Part shown: piece after piece, positions 16,567 through 24,603 of the stretch
Layout of the letters: each line of letters opens with the position of its first letter
How positions within the stretch are numbered: position 1 is the stretch's first letter
NCBI GenBank assembly: GCA_020724865.1
Contig: DYGA01000001.1
Location: 186,001 to 250,000, forward strand
Length of the DNA stretch: 64,000 bases
Source: Candidatus Paceibacter sp.
Lineage (GTDB): Bacteria > Patescibacteria > ABY1 > S139-126
Reading direction: 5' to 3'
The notes under the pieces: model-generated
Seen by the model: the letters and a program-made list of their open reading frames with translations, nothing else
What the model was told of the DNA's origin: nothing
The model's database searches: none
Translations under genes and position numbers: made by a program

Positions 16567-17962
16567 AAGTTGGTTTAATATAAGTTTGTTTTAGTTGTTC
16601 GACGGTATTGCGCATTAGCATATTAAGATCAGAAAAATTACCTTGGTTCACTGTGGCTATAAGTTGTTTAATAATTTCTTCAGCTGCAATTGGATTGTAA
16701 CCCCGATACCAACTTTCCGCAGTTAATGCTTGTTGGGTAAAGACCGAAGAGTTTGGTTCCGCTTGCTGTTTGGCGATTAGTTCTTTTAATGCGGGAGCTT
16801 TGCCGGATTTGGTCAAATAAGTTTCATTGTATTCTGGTTTAGTGGTGGCAAATAAGATAAAATCCCAAGCCGTATCTTTGATTTGCTGCTCACCACGGGG
16901 AGATACTCCCAACAACCAGTAGTTAGCAAAATTATATTTTTTAGCCAAAGGATCAATTTGTGGCAAGGGGGCAATGCCAAAATCTATTTTTGGTCCGCGG
17001 GCTCTGATTAAGGGAGCGTGGTAAGAATAGCCAAACATCATTGCGGTTCGCCCTTGAGCAAATGCATCCAGTGAATTGGGAAAGGTTTGATTCCAGGTAT
17101 AAACTTCTTTGATGGGATTGGCAAAATCCGTATAAAAAATTAGAGCTTGTTGGCCGGGATTGTAGTCTTGACTGCCGCCGGGTGGAATTTTGTCAAAAGC
17201 CGGCATGTTGTCCGCACCAATCATCTGTGCGCCATTTTGCATCATCAGTACCGACAAAATATCTGTGCCCCGTTCCACATTATCAGCTCTGCCCATAGCC
17301 ACTGCGCTCCTGACTATTTTATTATCCGTATCCAGTCGAGTGAGTGAAAGTACATCTTGTTTAAATTCTGCCCAGGTAGAAGGTGGAGTAGCAATATTAG
17401 CATCACTGAATAAAGTTTTATTGTAGTAAAGCGCCAAGGTATCTAGACCCAAAGGTAAGGCATAAATTTTATTATCTCGAATGACATCGTCTTTGACAAC
17501 TTTGACAAATTTTTCATCCACTTGAACTGGGGTGAGAGTGGGAAAATCTTTTAGTTCCCAAATAACCTCTTTCTTGAATGTTCCTTTTGTAGTTTGGATT
17601 GGTAAAGCTATGGTTTGTGGTAAAGGTTCTAATTTTGTTTGGTAAGCTGTCACCCAAGTATTATGTAACATAAAAATATCTGGACCTCTATTTTCTGCCC
17701 AAGCTTCCAGCAATGCTCGTTCGTACTCTTCAATGCGTAGTTTTCGATATTCAAAATTGACATTGGGTCGAGTTTTTTTATACTCGGTAAAAATATCTTG
17801 CAACAAATCTTGCTCATCCCATACCCCCCAAATTTTTAAAGTGATAGGTTTAGCTGCTTTTTGCGCTTCGGGATCACCGCCTTTGCAACCCACTCCCAAC
17901 AGCGGTAAAGATAACATAATTATCGTCAGTCCAAAAAATTTTATTTTAGTTAAACTTTTCAT
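16556..17962 (-). CDS. Extracellular solute-binding lipoprotein (ABC-type, family 1 fold)
   Basis: 468 residues with a lipoprotein signal (lipobox LGVGC, Cys 26), then ITLKIWGVWDEQDLLQDIF, the typical first strand of a sugar-type periplasmic-binding protein. Further family features are GPDIFMLHNTW, YALPLGLDTLALYYNKTLF, and the C-terminal AWDFILFAT. It should be anchored outside the membrane and bind a sugar, oligosaccharide or other small ligand. No ABC permease or ATPase gene lies near it in this window. It is cotranscribed with galU before it and a pilin-like gene after it (11-base overlap), so it may have a role other than classical uptake. Confidence 0.85.
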   Translation of the reverse strand: MKSLTKIKFFGLTIIMLSLPLLGVGCKGGDPEAQKAAKPITLKIWGVWDEQDLLQDIFTEYKKTRPNVNFEYRKLRIEEYERALLEAWAENRGPDIFMLHNTWVTAYQTKLEPLPQTIALPIQTTKGTFKKEVIWELKDFPTLTPVQVDEKFVKVVKDDVIRDNKIYALPLGLDTLALYYNKTLFSDANIATPPSTWAEFKQDVLSLTRLDTDNKIVRSAVAMGRADNVERGTDILSVLMMQNGAQMIGADNMPAFDKIPPGGSQDYNPGQQALIFYTDFANPIKEVYTWNQTFPNSLDAFAQGRTAMMFGYSYHAPLIRARGPKIDFGIAPLPQIDPLAKKYNFANYWLLGVSPRGEQQIKDTAWDFILFATTKPEYNETYLTKSGKAPALKELIAKQQAEPNSSVFTQQALTAESWYRGYNPIAAEEIIKQLIATVNQGNFSDLNMLMRNTVEQLKQTYIKPTYAN

Positions 17963-17972
17963 AAAACTACAT

Positions 17973-18857
17973 TTAGATTAATTTTTTTAGATAGGCTTTT
18001 AGATCTTTGCTTATCTCCTTATCTTTTAGTCCATAAGCAATATTGGCTTTCAACCAAGTCAGTTTGTTACCGGTATCATAGTATATGCCGTCAACAATTT
18101 TGGAATAAATTGGACGAGTTTTTCCCAAAGCATCCACAGCATCAACTAGCCACAGTTCATTGCCTTTGCCTAGTTTGGTTTTTTCTAAAATCGGGAAAAT
18201 ATCAGGAGTCAAAATATAACCGCCCAAATTAGCAATCAATGAAGGAGTTTTTTCTGGCCCTGGTTTTTCAATAATTTTTTCTATCTGATAAACCGTTGGT
18301 TCAACTTTTACGCCTTTGAGCATGCCGTATTTGGCAGCATCGGCTCTAGGCACTTGGTAACCAGTTGTTACCGGATCGCCATATTTTTGAAAAACTTCAA
18401 TTAGTTGCAATAACCTTGGTTTATCAGGACAATCAAAAACTTCATCTCCCCATAACATAGCAAACGGTTCATTGCCTACAATCGGTTTGGCATTCAAGAT
18501 TGGCGTTCCATTGCCATAAGGGCCTTTTTGTCTGATATAAATAAAATTCGCAAGACGCGAAATATTTTTTATTTTTTCATACAGATCTTTTTTAGCTGGA
18601 CTGCTTTTTAAAATTTCTTCCAGTTCGGGTGAGCGGTCAAAGTGATCTTCACAGGCGCGTTTAGTATAAGAAGTAACAAAAATAATATCAGTAATACCTG
18701 AGGCAACCGCTTCTTCAACCACGTATTGCAAAATTGGTTTGTCCAATATTGGCAACATTTCTTTGGGAATGGCCTTGGTAGCTGGTAAAAATCTAGTTCC
18801 CAGTCCCGCAACAGGAATTACTACTTTTCGGATTGGATGAGTAAATTTTTTGGTCAT
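17973..18857 (-). CDS. galU: UTP--glucose-1-phosphate uridylyltransferase
   Basis: This enzyme makes UDP-glucose from UTP and glucose-1-phosphate in the cytoplasm, feeding surface glycans. The 294 residues start with the nucleotide-binding signature VAGLGTRFLPATKAIPKEML (16-36). They continue with QYVVEEAVASGI, GNGTPIL, and LWGDEVFD, the Asp-containing metal site. The length is normal for GalU. It leads an operon with the solute-binding lipoprotein (10-base gap) and a Cys-rich pilin-like gene. The promoter TTGGAT-18-TATAAT lies just upstream and leaves a very short leader. Confidence 0.94.
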   Translation of the reverse strand: MTKKFTHPIRKVVIPVAGLGTRFLPATKAIPKEMLPILDKPILQYVVEEAVASGITDIIFVTSYTKRACEDHFDRSPELEEILKSSPAKKDLYEKIKNISRLANFIYIRQKGPYGNGTPILNAKPIVGNEPFAMLWGDEVFDCPDKPRLLQLIEVFQKYGDPVTTGYQVPRADAAKYGMLKGVKVEPTVYQIEKIIEKPGPEKTPSLIANLGGYILTPDIFPILEKTKLGKGNELWLVDAVDALGKTRPIYSKIVDGIYYDTGNKLTWLKANIAYGLKDKEISKDLKAYLKKLI

Positions 18858-18878
18858 GACAAACTATTAGTTTAATTT

Positions 18879-18908
18879 ATTATAACAAAAATTACCAGTT
18901 TTATCCAA
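18879..18908 (-). promoter_or_regulatory. Promoter of the galU operon
   Basis: On the minus strand TTGGAT (18903-18908), an 18-base spacer and TATAAT (18879-18884), predicting a transcript start about 15 bases before the galU ATG. Confidence 0.5.
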
Positions 18909-19412
18909 ATTAAATAAAAAAATAAAAAGATACTGTAATTCAAAAGTAACAGTATTTTTTAATATAGAAATTAGTTTAGTGTAAAATCTTGATAAAATAC
19001 AATGAATTGCAAATGATACTTGTACGTCTTTTTTATTTAGTTACAAACATAAAATCAAAAATTTTTTTTACAATTCCTTATTCAAACAGAAATCACTTTG
19101 CAAATTGGTGTAAAATTGAAAAATAGTTTTGATTTAATCCTATTGTTTTGTTATTTAAAAAAACTTATATTTATTTTTATTATTGTTCAAATATTTAATT
19201 TATTCTTGTTTTTTATTCACGTTGATGCAAAATCATTCATTTTAACTTTACGCTTACTTTTTACAATTACCTTGTATTGGTCTTTTGTATTTGCTCTCAT
19301 GATATCTTTCGGCATTTGTTTCGTTTTCCCTACATTATTTATTTTGTGATAACTATAAAAAAACAAATTTAACTAATGTAAAGATAAATTTTTACTTTTT
19401 TGTTTATTCAAT
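18909..19412. other. AT-rich spacer without a convincing gene
   Basis: This 504-base stretch between the galU promoter and a decayed minus-strand gene is very AT-rich. It contains an 83-codon frame from a TTG at 19098 with no Shine-Dalgarno, encoding only Phe/Leu/Ile-rich sequence. I do not count it as a gene. I see no terminator, RNA gene or repeat here. Confidence 0.5.
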
Positions 19413-20260
19413 TTAGGGATTACAATATTCACAGTATTTAGGATCAGCAATTTTATCATAGTTGTTGTTATGTCTTTTTTCTTCGTAATTACATACAGAA
19501 CATTTATATAGGTCATAAATAGGTAATTCTGTTGGTGAATTACACTATGAACATCTTAGTCCTTTTTTAAAATCGACAACAATAAAACCAGGAGCTTTGC
19601 ACCGTGGGCATAAAGATTTAATGTTTTTTATTAAATCTTCAGTTGCTTTTTTTATTGCTTTCATGCGTGTAGGGTTTCTATGCGCTCGCATGTCGGACTC
19701 AATAAAAATTCTATTTGTAAAAAAATTATTTAATAATTTTTTAACTGTTTTTATTAGGTCTTTTTCTGTTGCAATATCCTTATAAATTCCAAAATGTCCA
19801 TTTTTACTTTTTCTTACAATTACACCATGTTCAGGAAAGCCAATTTTTTTAGCAAAATCTAGTGCTTCCTCTACGGTTGTAACATATTGACCGTCTATGT
19901 TTGTTTCTGGAGTTCTGTGATGTCCCAGAATTTCAAACCCGTTTTTCTTGTCAATAAACAATAATAATTCTAAATTACCTTGAACAAAGGGGATTGATGG
20001 ATGAGGACTAAAACTACCTTCACTTGAAATACCTAAATCAACATTCTCAATTTTCATAGCCGCATGCAATTTTCTCGCGCGGCTTCTAATTGATTGCCAG
20101 CTCTTTTTATATCTCTAGTAAAAGTACCAAACTTATCAGAGTTAAATTGTTTGGGAACTACAATTTCAACATCAAAATGTTTTTTAATTAAAGGAGCAAT
20201 CACTTGTTCTTTTTTATACATTGTGGCTATAACAATTTTTCTGCCTTTAAGTATATACAT
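19413..20260 (-). pseudogene. Decayed DUF6671-like gene (one frameshift and one nonsense codon)
   Basis: Three pieces of one protein lie in order on the minus strand. The first, from ATG 20260, reads IVIATMYKKEQVIAPLIKK and FGTFTRDIKR. After a frame change at a run of four A (20070-20073) it continues KLHAAMKIENVDLG, then SSEGSFSPHPSIPF, FIDKKNGFEILGHH, and TDMRAHRNPTRMKAI with CPRC. An in-frame TAG (19545-19547) interrupts GLRCS-stop-CNSPTELP. The frame then runs on through KCSVCNYEE to YCEYCNP and a TAA at 19413. This order, including the zinc-type Cys pairs, matches a conserved protein family I recall as DUF6671, function unknown. Adding one A and reading the TAG as Trp would restore about 282 residues. 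The family name is from memory. Confidence 0.7.
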
Positions 20261-20541
20261 TATGTTTATTTTAAAATTATATTTAAATTTATTTCAGGCA
20301 CTTTGACTTCCTTTTTACATTTTTTGTTGTTTTGATTTGTCTATTTATTGACACATTATCAATTTAAATCCAATTAATAATAGATGTTATATGTAATATA
20401 TTTATATTTTTTGTGCTTATATTTTAAAGTAGAAAAAAATGTATTCATCAATTTTATACAGTTGATTTATAATTAAGATTTATCTAGTAACAAGGCGCTT
20501 TGCGCCGAGGTAACATCTTTCAATTTCGTTAAATTTTAAAT
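20261..20541. other. AT-rich spacer downstream of tRNA-Ser
   Basis: No gene is seen here. The only structure is GGCGC (20494-20498) pairing with GCGCC (20502-20506). On the minus strand it is followed by TTGTTACT and may be a weak end for the tRNA-Ser transcript. Confidence 0.4.
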
Positions 20542-20631
20542 TGGCGGAGAGGGTGGGATTTGAACCCACGAAGGATTTTCATCCTTACCGCATTTCGAGT
20601 GCGGCGCTTTCAACCACTCAGCCACCTCTCC
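20542..20631 (-). tRNA. tRNA-Ser (CGA)
   Basis: On the minus strand the 7-bp acceptor GGAGAGG/CCTCTCC is closed by discriminator G and an encoded CCA (20542-20544). The anticodon stem CCGCA/TGCGG holds the loop CTCGAAA, giving anticodon CGA. A long variable arm (AAGGATGAAAATCCTT) and the T-arm GGGTTCAAATCCC are present, as expected for a class II tRNA. Confidence 0.95.
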
Positions 20632-20641
20632 GGGTTATTAT

Positions 20642-20657
20642 TAAGTATTTAAGTATT
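20642..20657. repeat. Tandem 8-mer TAAGTATT x2 next to tRNA-Ser
   Basis: Two head-to-tail copies of TAAGTATT. Related AGTATTA/TATTAAGTAT strings occur at 22164-22177, 45994-46020 (beside tRNA-Cys) and 46633-46646. Confidence 0.5.
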
Positions 20658-20722
20658 AAGGAACAGGTATATAAGTTATCAGTAATGTATATTATAACTT
20701 TTAAATTATATTAAGACAAAGA

Positions 20723-20750
20723 TTGACAAAATCCCAAAAAATGCTATTAT
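20723..20750 (+). promoter_or_regulatory. Promoter of the 161-aa hypothetical gene
   Basis: TTGACA (20723-20728), a 16-base spacer and TATTAT (20745-20750). Confidence 0.6.
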
Positions 20751-20808
20751 TATTGGTCACTTAGTTGTTTAAAAAAATATTTTATTCATAAAAATAGGAG
20801 AGACAACA

Positions 20809-21294
20809 ATGTTCGATAAATCAATTTTTGAAAAATTACCACTAAGAGTAGTGGTATTTGAGGACAATACAGCTGAGCAAATAGCTGCTGGTATAGCACT
20901 CACAAAGGTGGGCTTAAAATGTGAAATCATTGATCACTTTGATCTCAATGCTATCAGTGATGATAGTTCAGTGATCGGTGTGCTCACTGATGTATTTTTA
21001 ACTACTGAACCCGAAGGATTTGGGATTGCTGCTTTTTGTTCTCAACACAGTATACCGTGTTGTATAGTAACCCAACAAGTTAACCATAATTTTTCTGGCT
21101 GGAAGGGCGCTATTTTGGAAATATGGGATAAACTTGATATTAAAGTTTTCTTATCAACCACTTCTCCTAAAAATTGGGAAAGTGCCGCACTTTATTTTGC
21201 GCAAAGAATCCATACCGAACTATTGAAAGCTCCCACCCCGCTTGGTAAAAGTTACCAACGTTATTTTTATCATCTTAACCAACAAGATGAATAA
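20809..21294 (+). CDS. Hypothetical cytoplasmic protein (161 aa)
   Basis: I do not recognise the family. The 161 residues alternate strands and helices. It begins LRVVVFEDNTAEQIAAGIAL and TKVGLKCEIIDHF, an arrangement like a receiver or flavodoxin-like alpha/beta fold. There is no phosphorylation-type acidic triad that I can assign. There is no signal or membrane segment. It has a consensus promoter, a clean AGGAGA Shine-Dalgarno seven bases before the ATG, and its own strong terminator, so it is a real single-gene unit. Its position beside tRNA-Ser and a decayed gene suggests accessory origin. Confidence 0.7.
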   Translation: MFDKSIFEKLPLRVVVFEDNTAEQIAAGIALTKVGLKCEIIDHFDLNAISDDSSVIGVLTDVFLTTEPEGFGIAAFCSQHSIPCCIVTQQVNHNFSGWKGAILEIWDKLDIKVFLSTTSPKNWESAALYFAQRIHTELLKAPTPLGKSYQRYFYHLNQQDE

Positions 21295-21301
21295 AAAGAA
21301 T

Positions 21302-21330
21302 AAGGACTCGAAATCTCGAGTCCTTTTATT
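21302..21330. terminator. Terminator after the 161-aa gene
   Basis: AAGGACTCG (21302-21310) pairs with CGAGTCCTT (21317-21325), followed by TTATTTT. It probably also serves the convergent small gene on the minus strand. Confidence 0.85.
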
Positions 21331-21337
21331 TTGGCGC

Positions 21338-21583
21338 TTACCAGTTGTTTAGTTTGGTAGCGTTAAATGTTCCGCCTAATTTTGCTAAGTTATTATCATT
21401 GTTGTGCCCCGGTACACCACCGATGCCATAGGTTGGTAAAGTGGTTTGACCCACAAAGGGTACGTGAATTTTGTCATGGCCAAAGCCAAGGTCAGCGTGT
21501 ACGCCATTGTTTAGTGAAAAGTGGACAGGTGATAACGGCTTATCATTGATGATAGGCGGATTGAATTTATCCATGTGGTTCAT
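21338..21583 (-). CDS. Small unknown protein with strong expression signals (81 aa)
   Basis: I do not recognise this protein. The start is the ATG at 21581-21583, eight bases after a perfect AAGGAGG. A GTG at 21592 falls inside that Shine-Dalgarno and is not the start. The product is rich in Gly, Asn, His and Pro (for instance GIGGVPGHNNDNN and HADLGFGHDKIHVPF). It has no membrane segment, signal peptide or cysteine, and looks largely disordered or repetitive. A near-consensus promoter, a perfect SD and a shared terminator predict high expression. The His/Asn content might bind metal, but that is only a thought. Confidence 0.7.
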   Translation of the reverse strand: MNHMDKFNPPIINDKPLSPVHFSLNNGVHADLGFGHDKIHVPFVGQTTLPTYGIGGVPGHNNDNNLAKLGGTFNATKLNNW

Positions 21584-21656
21584 GGTTTTCACCTCCTTAA
21601 AGTAGTTTAAATGAACGAAATATATTGATTTGGAATTTTATAAATTGGTGAGAAAT

Positions 21657-21685
21657 ATTGTAGCAAAAAGCCGGTTTTTGGTCAA
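21657..21685 (-). promoter_or_regulatory. Promoter of the 81-aa gene
   Basis: On the minus strand TTGACC (21680-21685), a 17-base spacer and TACAAT (21657-21662). It is divergent from the tspO promoter. Confidence 0.7.
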
Positions 21686-21693
21686 TGGTTAGA

Positions 21694-21722
21694 TTGTCGA
21701 AAAACTCGCCAAGTGTCATACT
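21694..21722 (+). promoter_or_regulatory. Candidate promoter of the TspO-like gene
   Basis: TTGTCG (21694-21699), a 17-base spacer and CATACT (21717-21722), about 24 bases before the ATG. Confidence 0.45.
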
Positions 21723-21745
21723 AAAAATATAATTATAAAAAATTT

Positions 21746-22141
21746 ATGAACTCCTATAATTGGTATCAAACTCTAATTAAACCCGCTTGGGCGCCGCCAA
21801 CTTTTTTGTTTGGACCAGTCTGGACCGCACTTTATACTATAATAGCCATATCTTTTGGTACTGTTTTTTACAAAATTTTCACCAAACAACTTCCCACCAC
21901 ACTGGCCTGGCCCTTTGTTTTGAATTTAGTTTTCAATTTTGCTTTCACCCCTTTGCAGTTTGGTTTGAAAAACAATCTGCTGGCAGCTATAGATATTTTA
22001 CTGGTACTAGCTACTTTAGTCTGGGCACTGGTGGCTATTTATCCGCATCTCAAATGGGTGACTTTGGTTAATATCCCTTATTTACTCTGGGTGTGTTTTG
22101 CCACAGTATTGCAAATAACCATCACTTATTTAAATAGATAA
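21746..22141 (+). CDS. TspO/MBR family membrane protein
   Basis: TspO proteins are five-helix membrane proteins that bind porphyrins or related compounds and act in stress responses. The 131 residues open with WYQTLIKPAWAPPTFLFGPVW, the family's hallmark loop and first helix. They continue with FNFAFTPLQFGLKN and end with LLWVCFATVLQITI. The length is a little short for the family (usually about 150-160) because the N-terminus starts directly before the hallmark. It has its own promoter. The gene after it, a DUF2892 protein, may be co-transcribed (44-base gap). Confidence 0.85.
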   Translation: MNSYNWYQTLIKPAWAPPTFLFGPVWTALYTIIAISFGTVFYKIFTKQLPTTLAWPFVLNLVFNFAFTPLQFGLKNNLLAAIDILLVLATLVWALVAIYPHLKWVTLVNIPYLLWVCFATVLQITITYLNR

Positions 22142-22185
22142 CTTACAAGTGCTATAATGTAAATATTAAGTATTAATATTTTTAT

Positions 22186-22440
22186 ATGAAATTCAAAAAG
22201 AACGAAGGCACAATTGATCGTATTATTCGGGTAGTTGTTGGGTTGGTTTTGATTTTTTTGGGCATGCAATATACCGCTTGGTTATGGATTTTAGGATTGG
22301 TGGTACTGGCCACTGGTGTAATTGGTTGGTGTGGTCTTTATCAGGTGCTTGGTATTTCCACCTGCAAAGTAAAACCAGCTGAAACAAAAGACCAAACTCC
22401 ACCTACTACTCCTCCAACAGATACGCCATCGGTGATGTAA
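22186..22440 (+). CDS. DUF2892 family inner membrane protein
   Basis: 84 residues starting MKFKKNEGTIDRIIRVVVG, the DUF2892 opening. Two membrane helices follow, with the glycine-rich turn WCGLYQVLGISTCK between and after them, and a threonine/proline-rich cytoplasmic tail. The domain is found alone or fused to rhodanese domains (as in YgaP), and its function is poorly known. The two cysteines in WCGLYQVLGISTC are typical. It is probably the last gene of a pair with tspO and is followed by a terminator. Confidence 0.85.
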   Translation: MKFKKNEGTIDRIIRVVVGLVLIFLGMQYTAWLWILGLVVLATGVIGWCGLYQVLGISTCKVKPAETKDQTPPTTPPTDTPSVM

Positions 22441-22445
22441 AATAG

Positions 22446-22486
22446 AAAATTAAAAGGACTCATGAAGATGAGTTCTTTTAATTTTC
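22446..22486 (+). terminator. Terminator after the DUF2892 gene
   Basis: AAATTAAAAGGACTCAT pairs with ATGAGTTCTTTTAATTT around a GAAG loop. This gives a long stem with one G-T pair. Confidence 0.75.
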
Positions 22487-22523
22487 TAGAAAAATTTTTT
22501 CATGAAATAACAAAATAAATTTT

Positions 22524-23429
22524 ATGAAATATAACCAATTAACCTCAGAAGAAAAAAGAATCATCGAAGATAAAGGTACAGAAATGCCAGGCAGTGGTGA
22601 GTATGATGATTTTTTTGAGAGTGGAATCTATACTTGCCGAAGATGCAATGCCTGGCTCTACCGCTCAGCAGATAAATTTTCCGCTCACTGCGGTTGGCCC
22701 AGTTTTGATCAAGAAATTGCTGGAGCAGTTATTAGACAAACAGATGCTGACGGACAGCGTACTGAAATTTTGTGTGCACGCTGTGGTGGACATTTGGGGC
22801 ATGTATTTATCGGAGAAAAATTTACGGCGCGTGATACCCGTCACTGTGTTAATTCTTTGTCTTTGCGTTTTATCCCTGAATCTGAATTAAAAGAAAAAAT
22901 TCAAACTATAGTTTTGGGTGGTGGGTGTTTTTGGTGTTTGGAAGCATATTTTTCGCAAGTGCAAGGAATCACCTTAGTTATATCTGGTTATGCGGGCGGT
23001 GATATAGAAAATCCTACCTATGAGCAGGTTTGCAGTGGCAAGACTGGTCATGCTGAAGTAGTGAAAATAGAATTTGACCAAACCCAAATTGCTCTGGAAA
23101 TGATTTTACAAATATTTTTTACATTGCATGATCCTACTACCCGCAATCGTCAAGGCGCTGATGTTGGTAGTCAGTACCGCTCAATCATTTTGACTAAAGA
23201 TGATGAACAAAAAGATATTGTAGAAAATTTTGTCAGTAAGTTAATTGAAAGTAAATTATTTTTTAAACCCATTGTCACAGAAGTAAAACTTTTGGATAAG
23301 TTTTATCAAGCCGAAGATTATCACCAGGAATATTTTAAAAATCATCCCGAAGCCGCTTACTGCCAGGCCGTGATTTCCCCTAAACTTGCCAAATTGCGTC
23401 AGCATTTTTCTTTACTTTTGAAACCCTAA
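22524..23429 (+). CDS. msrBA: Bifunctional methionine sulfoxide reductase MsrB-MsrA
   Basis: This enzyme reduces both R- and S-methionine sulfoxide in oxidised proteins. Residues 1-120 are MsrB, with the zinc pairs C38/C41 and C84/C87 and the catalytic Cys 108 in RHCVNSLSL. Residues from about 127 are MsrA, with GCFWC at 134-138 (nucleophile Cys 135), then YAGGDIENPTYEQVCSG and GHAEVVKIEFD. The MsrB-first order is the less discussed of the two fusion orders but is a known arrangement. The 301-residue length fits two complete domains. There is no signal peptide, so it acts in the cytoplasm. It is followed by its own terminator. Confidence 0.95.
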   Translation: MKYNQLTSEEKRIIEDKGTEMPGSGEYDDFFESGIYTCRRCNAWLYRSADKFSAHCGWPSFDQEIAGAVIRQTDADGQRTEILCARCGGHLGHVFIGEKFTARDTRHCVNSLSLRFIPESELKEKIQTIVLGGGCFWCLEAYFSQVQGITLVISGYAGGDIENPTYEQVCSGKTGHAEVVKIEFDQTQIALEMILQIFFTLHDPTTRNRQGADVGSQYRSIILTKDDEQKDIVENFVSKLIESKLFFKPIVTEVKLLDKFYQAEDYHQEYFKNHPEAAYCQAVISPKLAKLRQHFSLLLKP

Positions 23430-23432
23430 AAC

Positions 23433-23454
23433 TGCCCCAAATAAGGGCATTTTT
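23433..23454 (+). terminator. Terminator after msrBA
   Basis: TGCCC (23433-23437) pairs with GGGCA (23445-23449), followed by TTTTT. Confidence 0.7.
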
Positions 23455-23498
23455 GGTTGATTTTTATAGTCAAAAATGATGAAATAAAAACAAGTAGA

Positions 23499-23582
23499 TA
23501 ATTATTAGTTACTAATTATTAATTAATAATCAATTGATTAATTTTTAATTATTTAATTAGTAATTTCTAATCTCTAATCCAA
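23499..23582. repeat. Low-complexity AT spacer with TAATTAGTAATT-type repeats
   Basis: Made almost only of A and T, with repeated TAATTATTAATTA and TAATTAGTAATTT strings. The same kind of sequence fills 36833-36940. Confidence 0.5.
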
Positions 23583-23597
23583 ATTTTATTTTAAACC

Positions 23598-24041
23598 ATG
23601 ATATTTAAAACCGATATAATTTTAAATTGGCCCATCGAGAACACTTTTGCTGCGCTGAAGAGTCCAGCGATGATGAAAAAAGTTGCTTGGCCTTTGGTGA
23701 TATTTAAACCAGTGAATCCAGAAGTGTTTCCTGAGAGCTGGCAGGACGGGCAAACTTATAAAATGAATATGTACTTACTTGGTTTTTTACCGATGGGTTG
23801 GCAGGAGTTGAAAATTTCTGGTCAGCAAGATGCAGATAAATATATACTCAAAGATGTTGGTCCGGGTTGGGCAGTAAAATGGTGGGACCATCAAGTGATC
23901 CTGACAAAAACATCAGAAAACAAAACCCATTACAAAGAAGAACTTATTTTATCTACTGGTTTTTTGAAACCGATTATTTGGTTGGGCATGACAACACTTT
24001 TTTGGTGGCGAAAATATAGATGGTTAAAGTTAACTAAATAA
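23598..24041 (+). CDS. SRPBCC (START-like) family protein
   Basis: 147 residues starting with MIFKTDIILNWPIENTFAAL, the first strand and helix of the SRPBCC fold. This fold forms a deep hydrophobic pocket for lipids or other ligands. The middle holds paired tryptophans in VGPGWAVKWWDHQVIL, and the C-terminus has a hydrophobic helix (IIWLGMTTLFWWRKYRW). Function within this large superfamily cannot be assigned from sequence. There is no Shine-Dalgarno before the ATG. It sits alone between an AT-only spacer and the nuclease-type genes that follow. Confidence 0.65.
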   Translation: MIFKTDIILNWPIENTFAALKSPAMMKKVAWPLVIFKPVNPEVFPESWQDGQTYKMNMYLLGFLPMGWQELKISGQQDADKYILKDVGPGWAVKWWDHQVILTKTSENKTHYKEELILSTGFLKPIIWLGMTTLFWWRKYRWLKLTK

Positions 24042-24065
24042 AAGATTTCTATCAGTTAATAAAGT

Positions 24066-24554
24066 ATGAAAAAATTTATTGAATTTATAATAAAAATGTT
24101 GGAATTATTGTTTGGTTTTACAAAAACAAAAACCAACACCAACGCGATGAGATATTTGCTAAAAGAGAAGACTATGAATAGTTCTGAACAAGCATTATAT
24201 ATAAATTTACAAAAAATGTTAGGCGATAAATATATTGTGCTTTCCAAAGTCCGACTTGAAGATTTTATAGAAGTTGATACTAGAGGTTTATCGCGTAATG
24301 AGTGGTGGGGTTTGAGAGGAAAAATTAAATCCAGACATGTTGATTTTTTGATTTGTGATTTAAATACAACAAAACCGATTTTGGCTATTGAACTTGATGG
24401 TAATTCTCACCAAACACACAAAAGGATAGAACGAGATAATTTTATAGATGAATTGTATTCTTCTGTTCAATTGAGAATAGAACACATTAGAGTAGGTAGT
24501 GATTTTAAACAAAAAGTAGAAAAAATCAGCACTTTACTTACTGACAATAAATAA
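24066..24554 (+). CDS. DUF2726 domain protein, PD-(D/E)XK nuclease-like
   Basis: 162 residues. After a hydrophobic N-terminal helix (FIEFIIKMLELLFGF), the body contains MNSSEQALYINLQKML, SRHVDFLICD and LAIELDGNSHQTHKRIERDN. This is the DUF2726 pattern: an Asp, then an E-x-D near a His/Arg-rich loop, resembling the metal site of PD-(D/E)XK nucleases. The family often sits near helicases and restriction genes. Here a NERD nuclease-like gene follows 49 bases downstream and a broken type III methylase comes after that, so a defence or DNA-repair role is plausible. Confidence 0.75.
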   Translation: MKKFIEFIIKMLELLFGFTKTKTNTNAMRYLLKEKTMNSSEQALYINLQKMLGDKYIVLSKVRLEDFIEVDTRGLSRNEWWGLRGKIKSRHVDFLICDLNTTKPILAIELDGNSHQTHKRIERDNFIDELYSSVQLRIEHIRVGSDFKQKVEKISTLLTDNK

Positions 24555-24603
24555 TATCAAATTAATTTTTTATTATAGATTCTTAATTCTAATTTATATT
24601 TAC

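Noticed and set aside
19098..19349. 83-codon plus-strand frame with a TTG start
   Set aside because: No Shine-Dalgarno or promoter, very AT-rich, and only Phe/Leu/Ile-rich sequence; probably chance.
19545..19547. UAG read as Trp (recoded stop)
   Set aside because: TAG ends genuine genes here, for example valS and the MurE-like gene, so a genome-wide recoding is excluded. A second lesion in the same gene favours decay.
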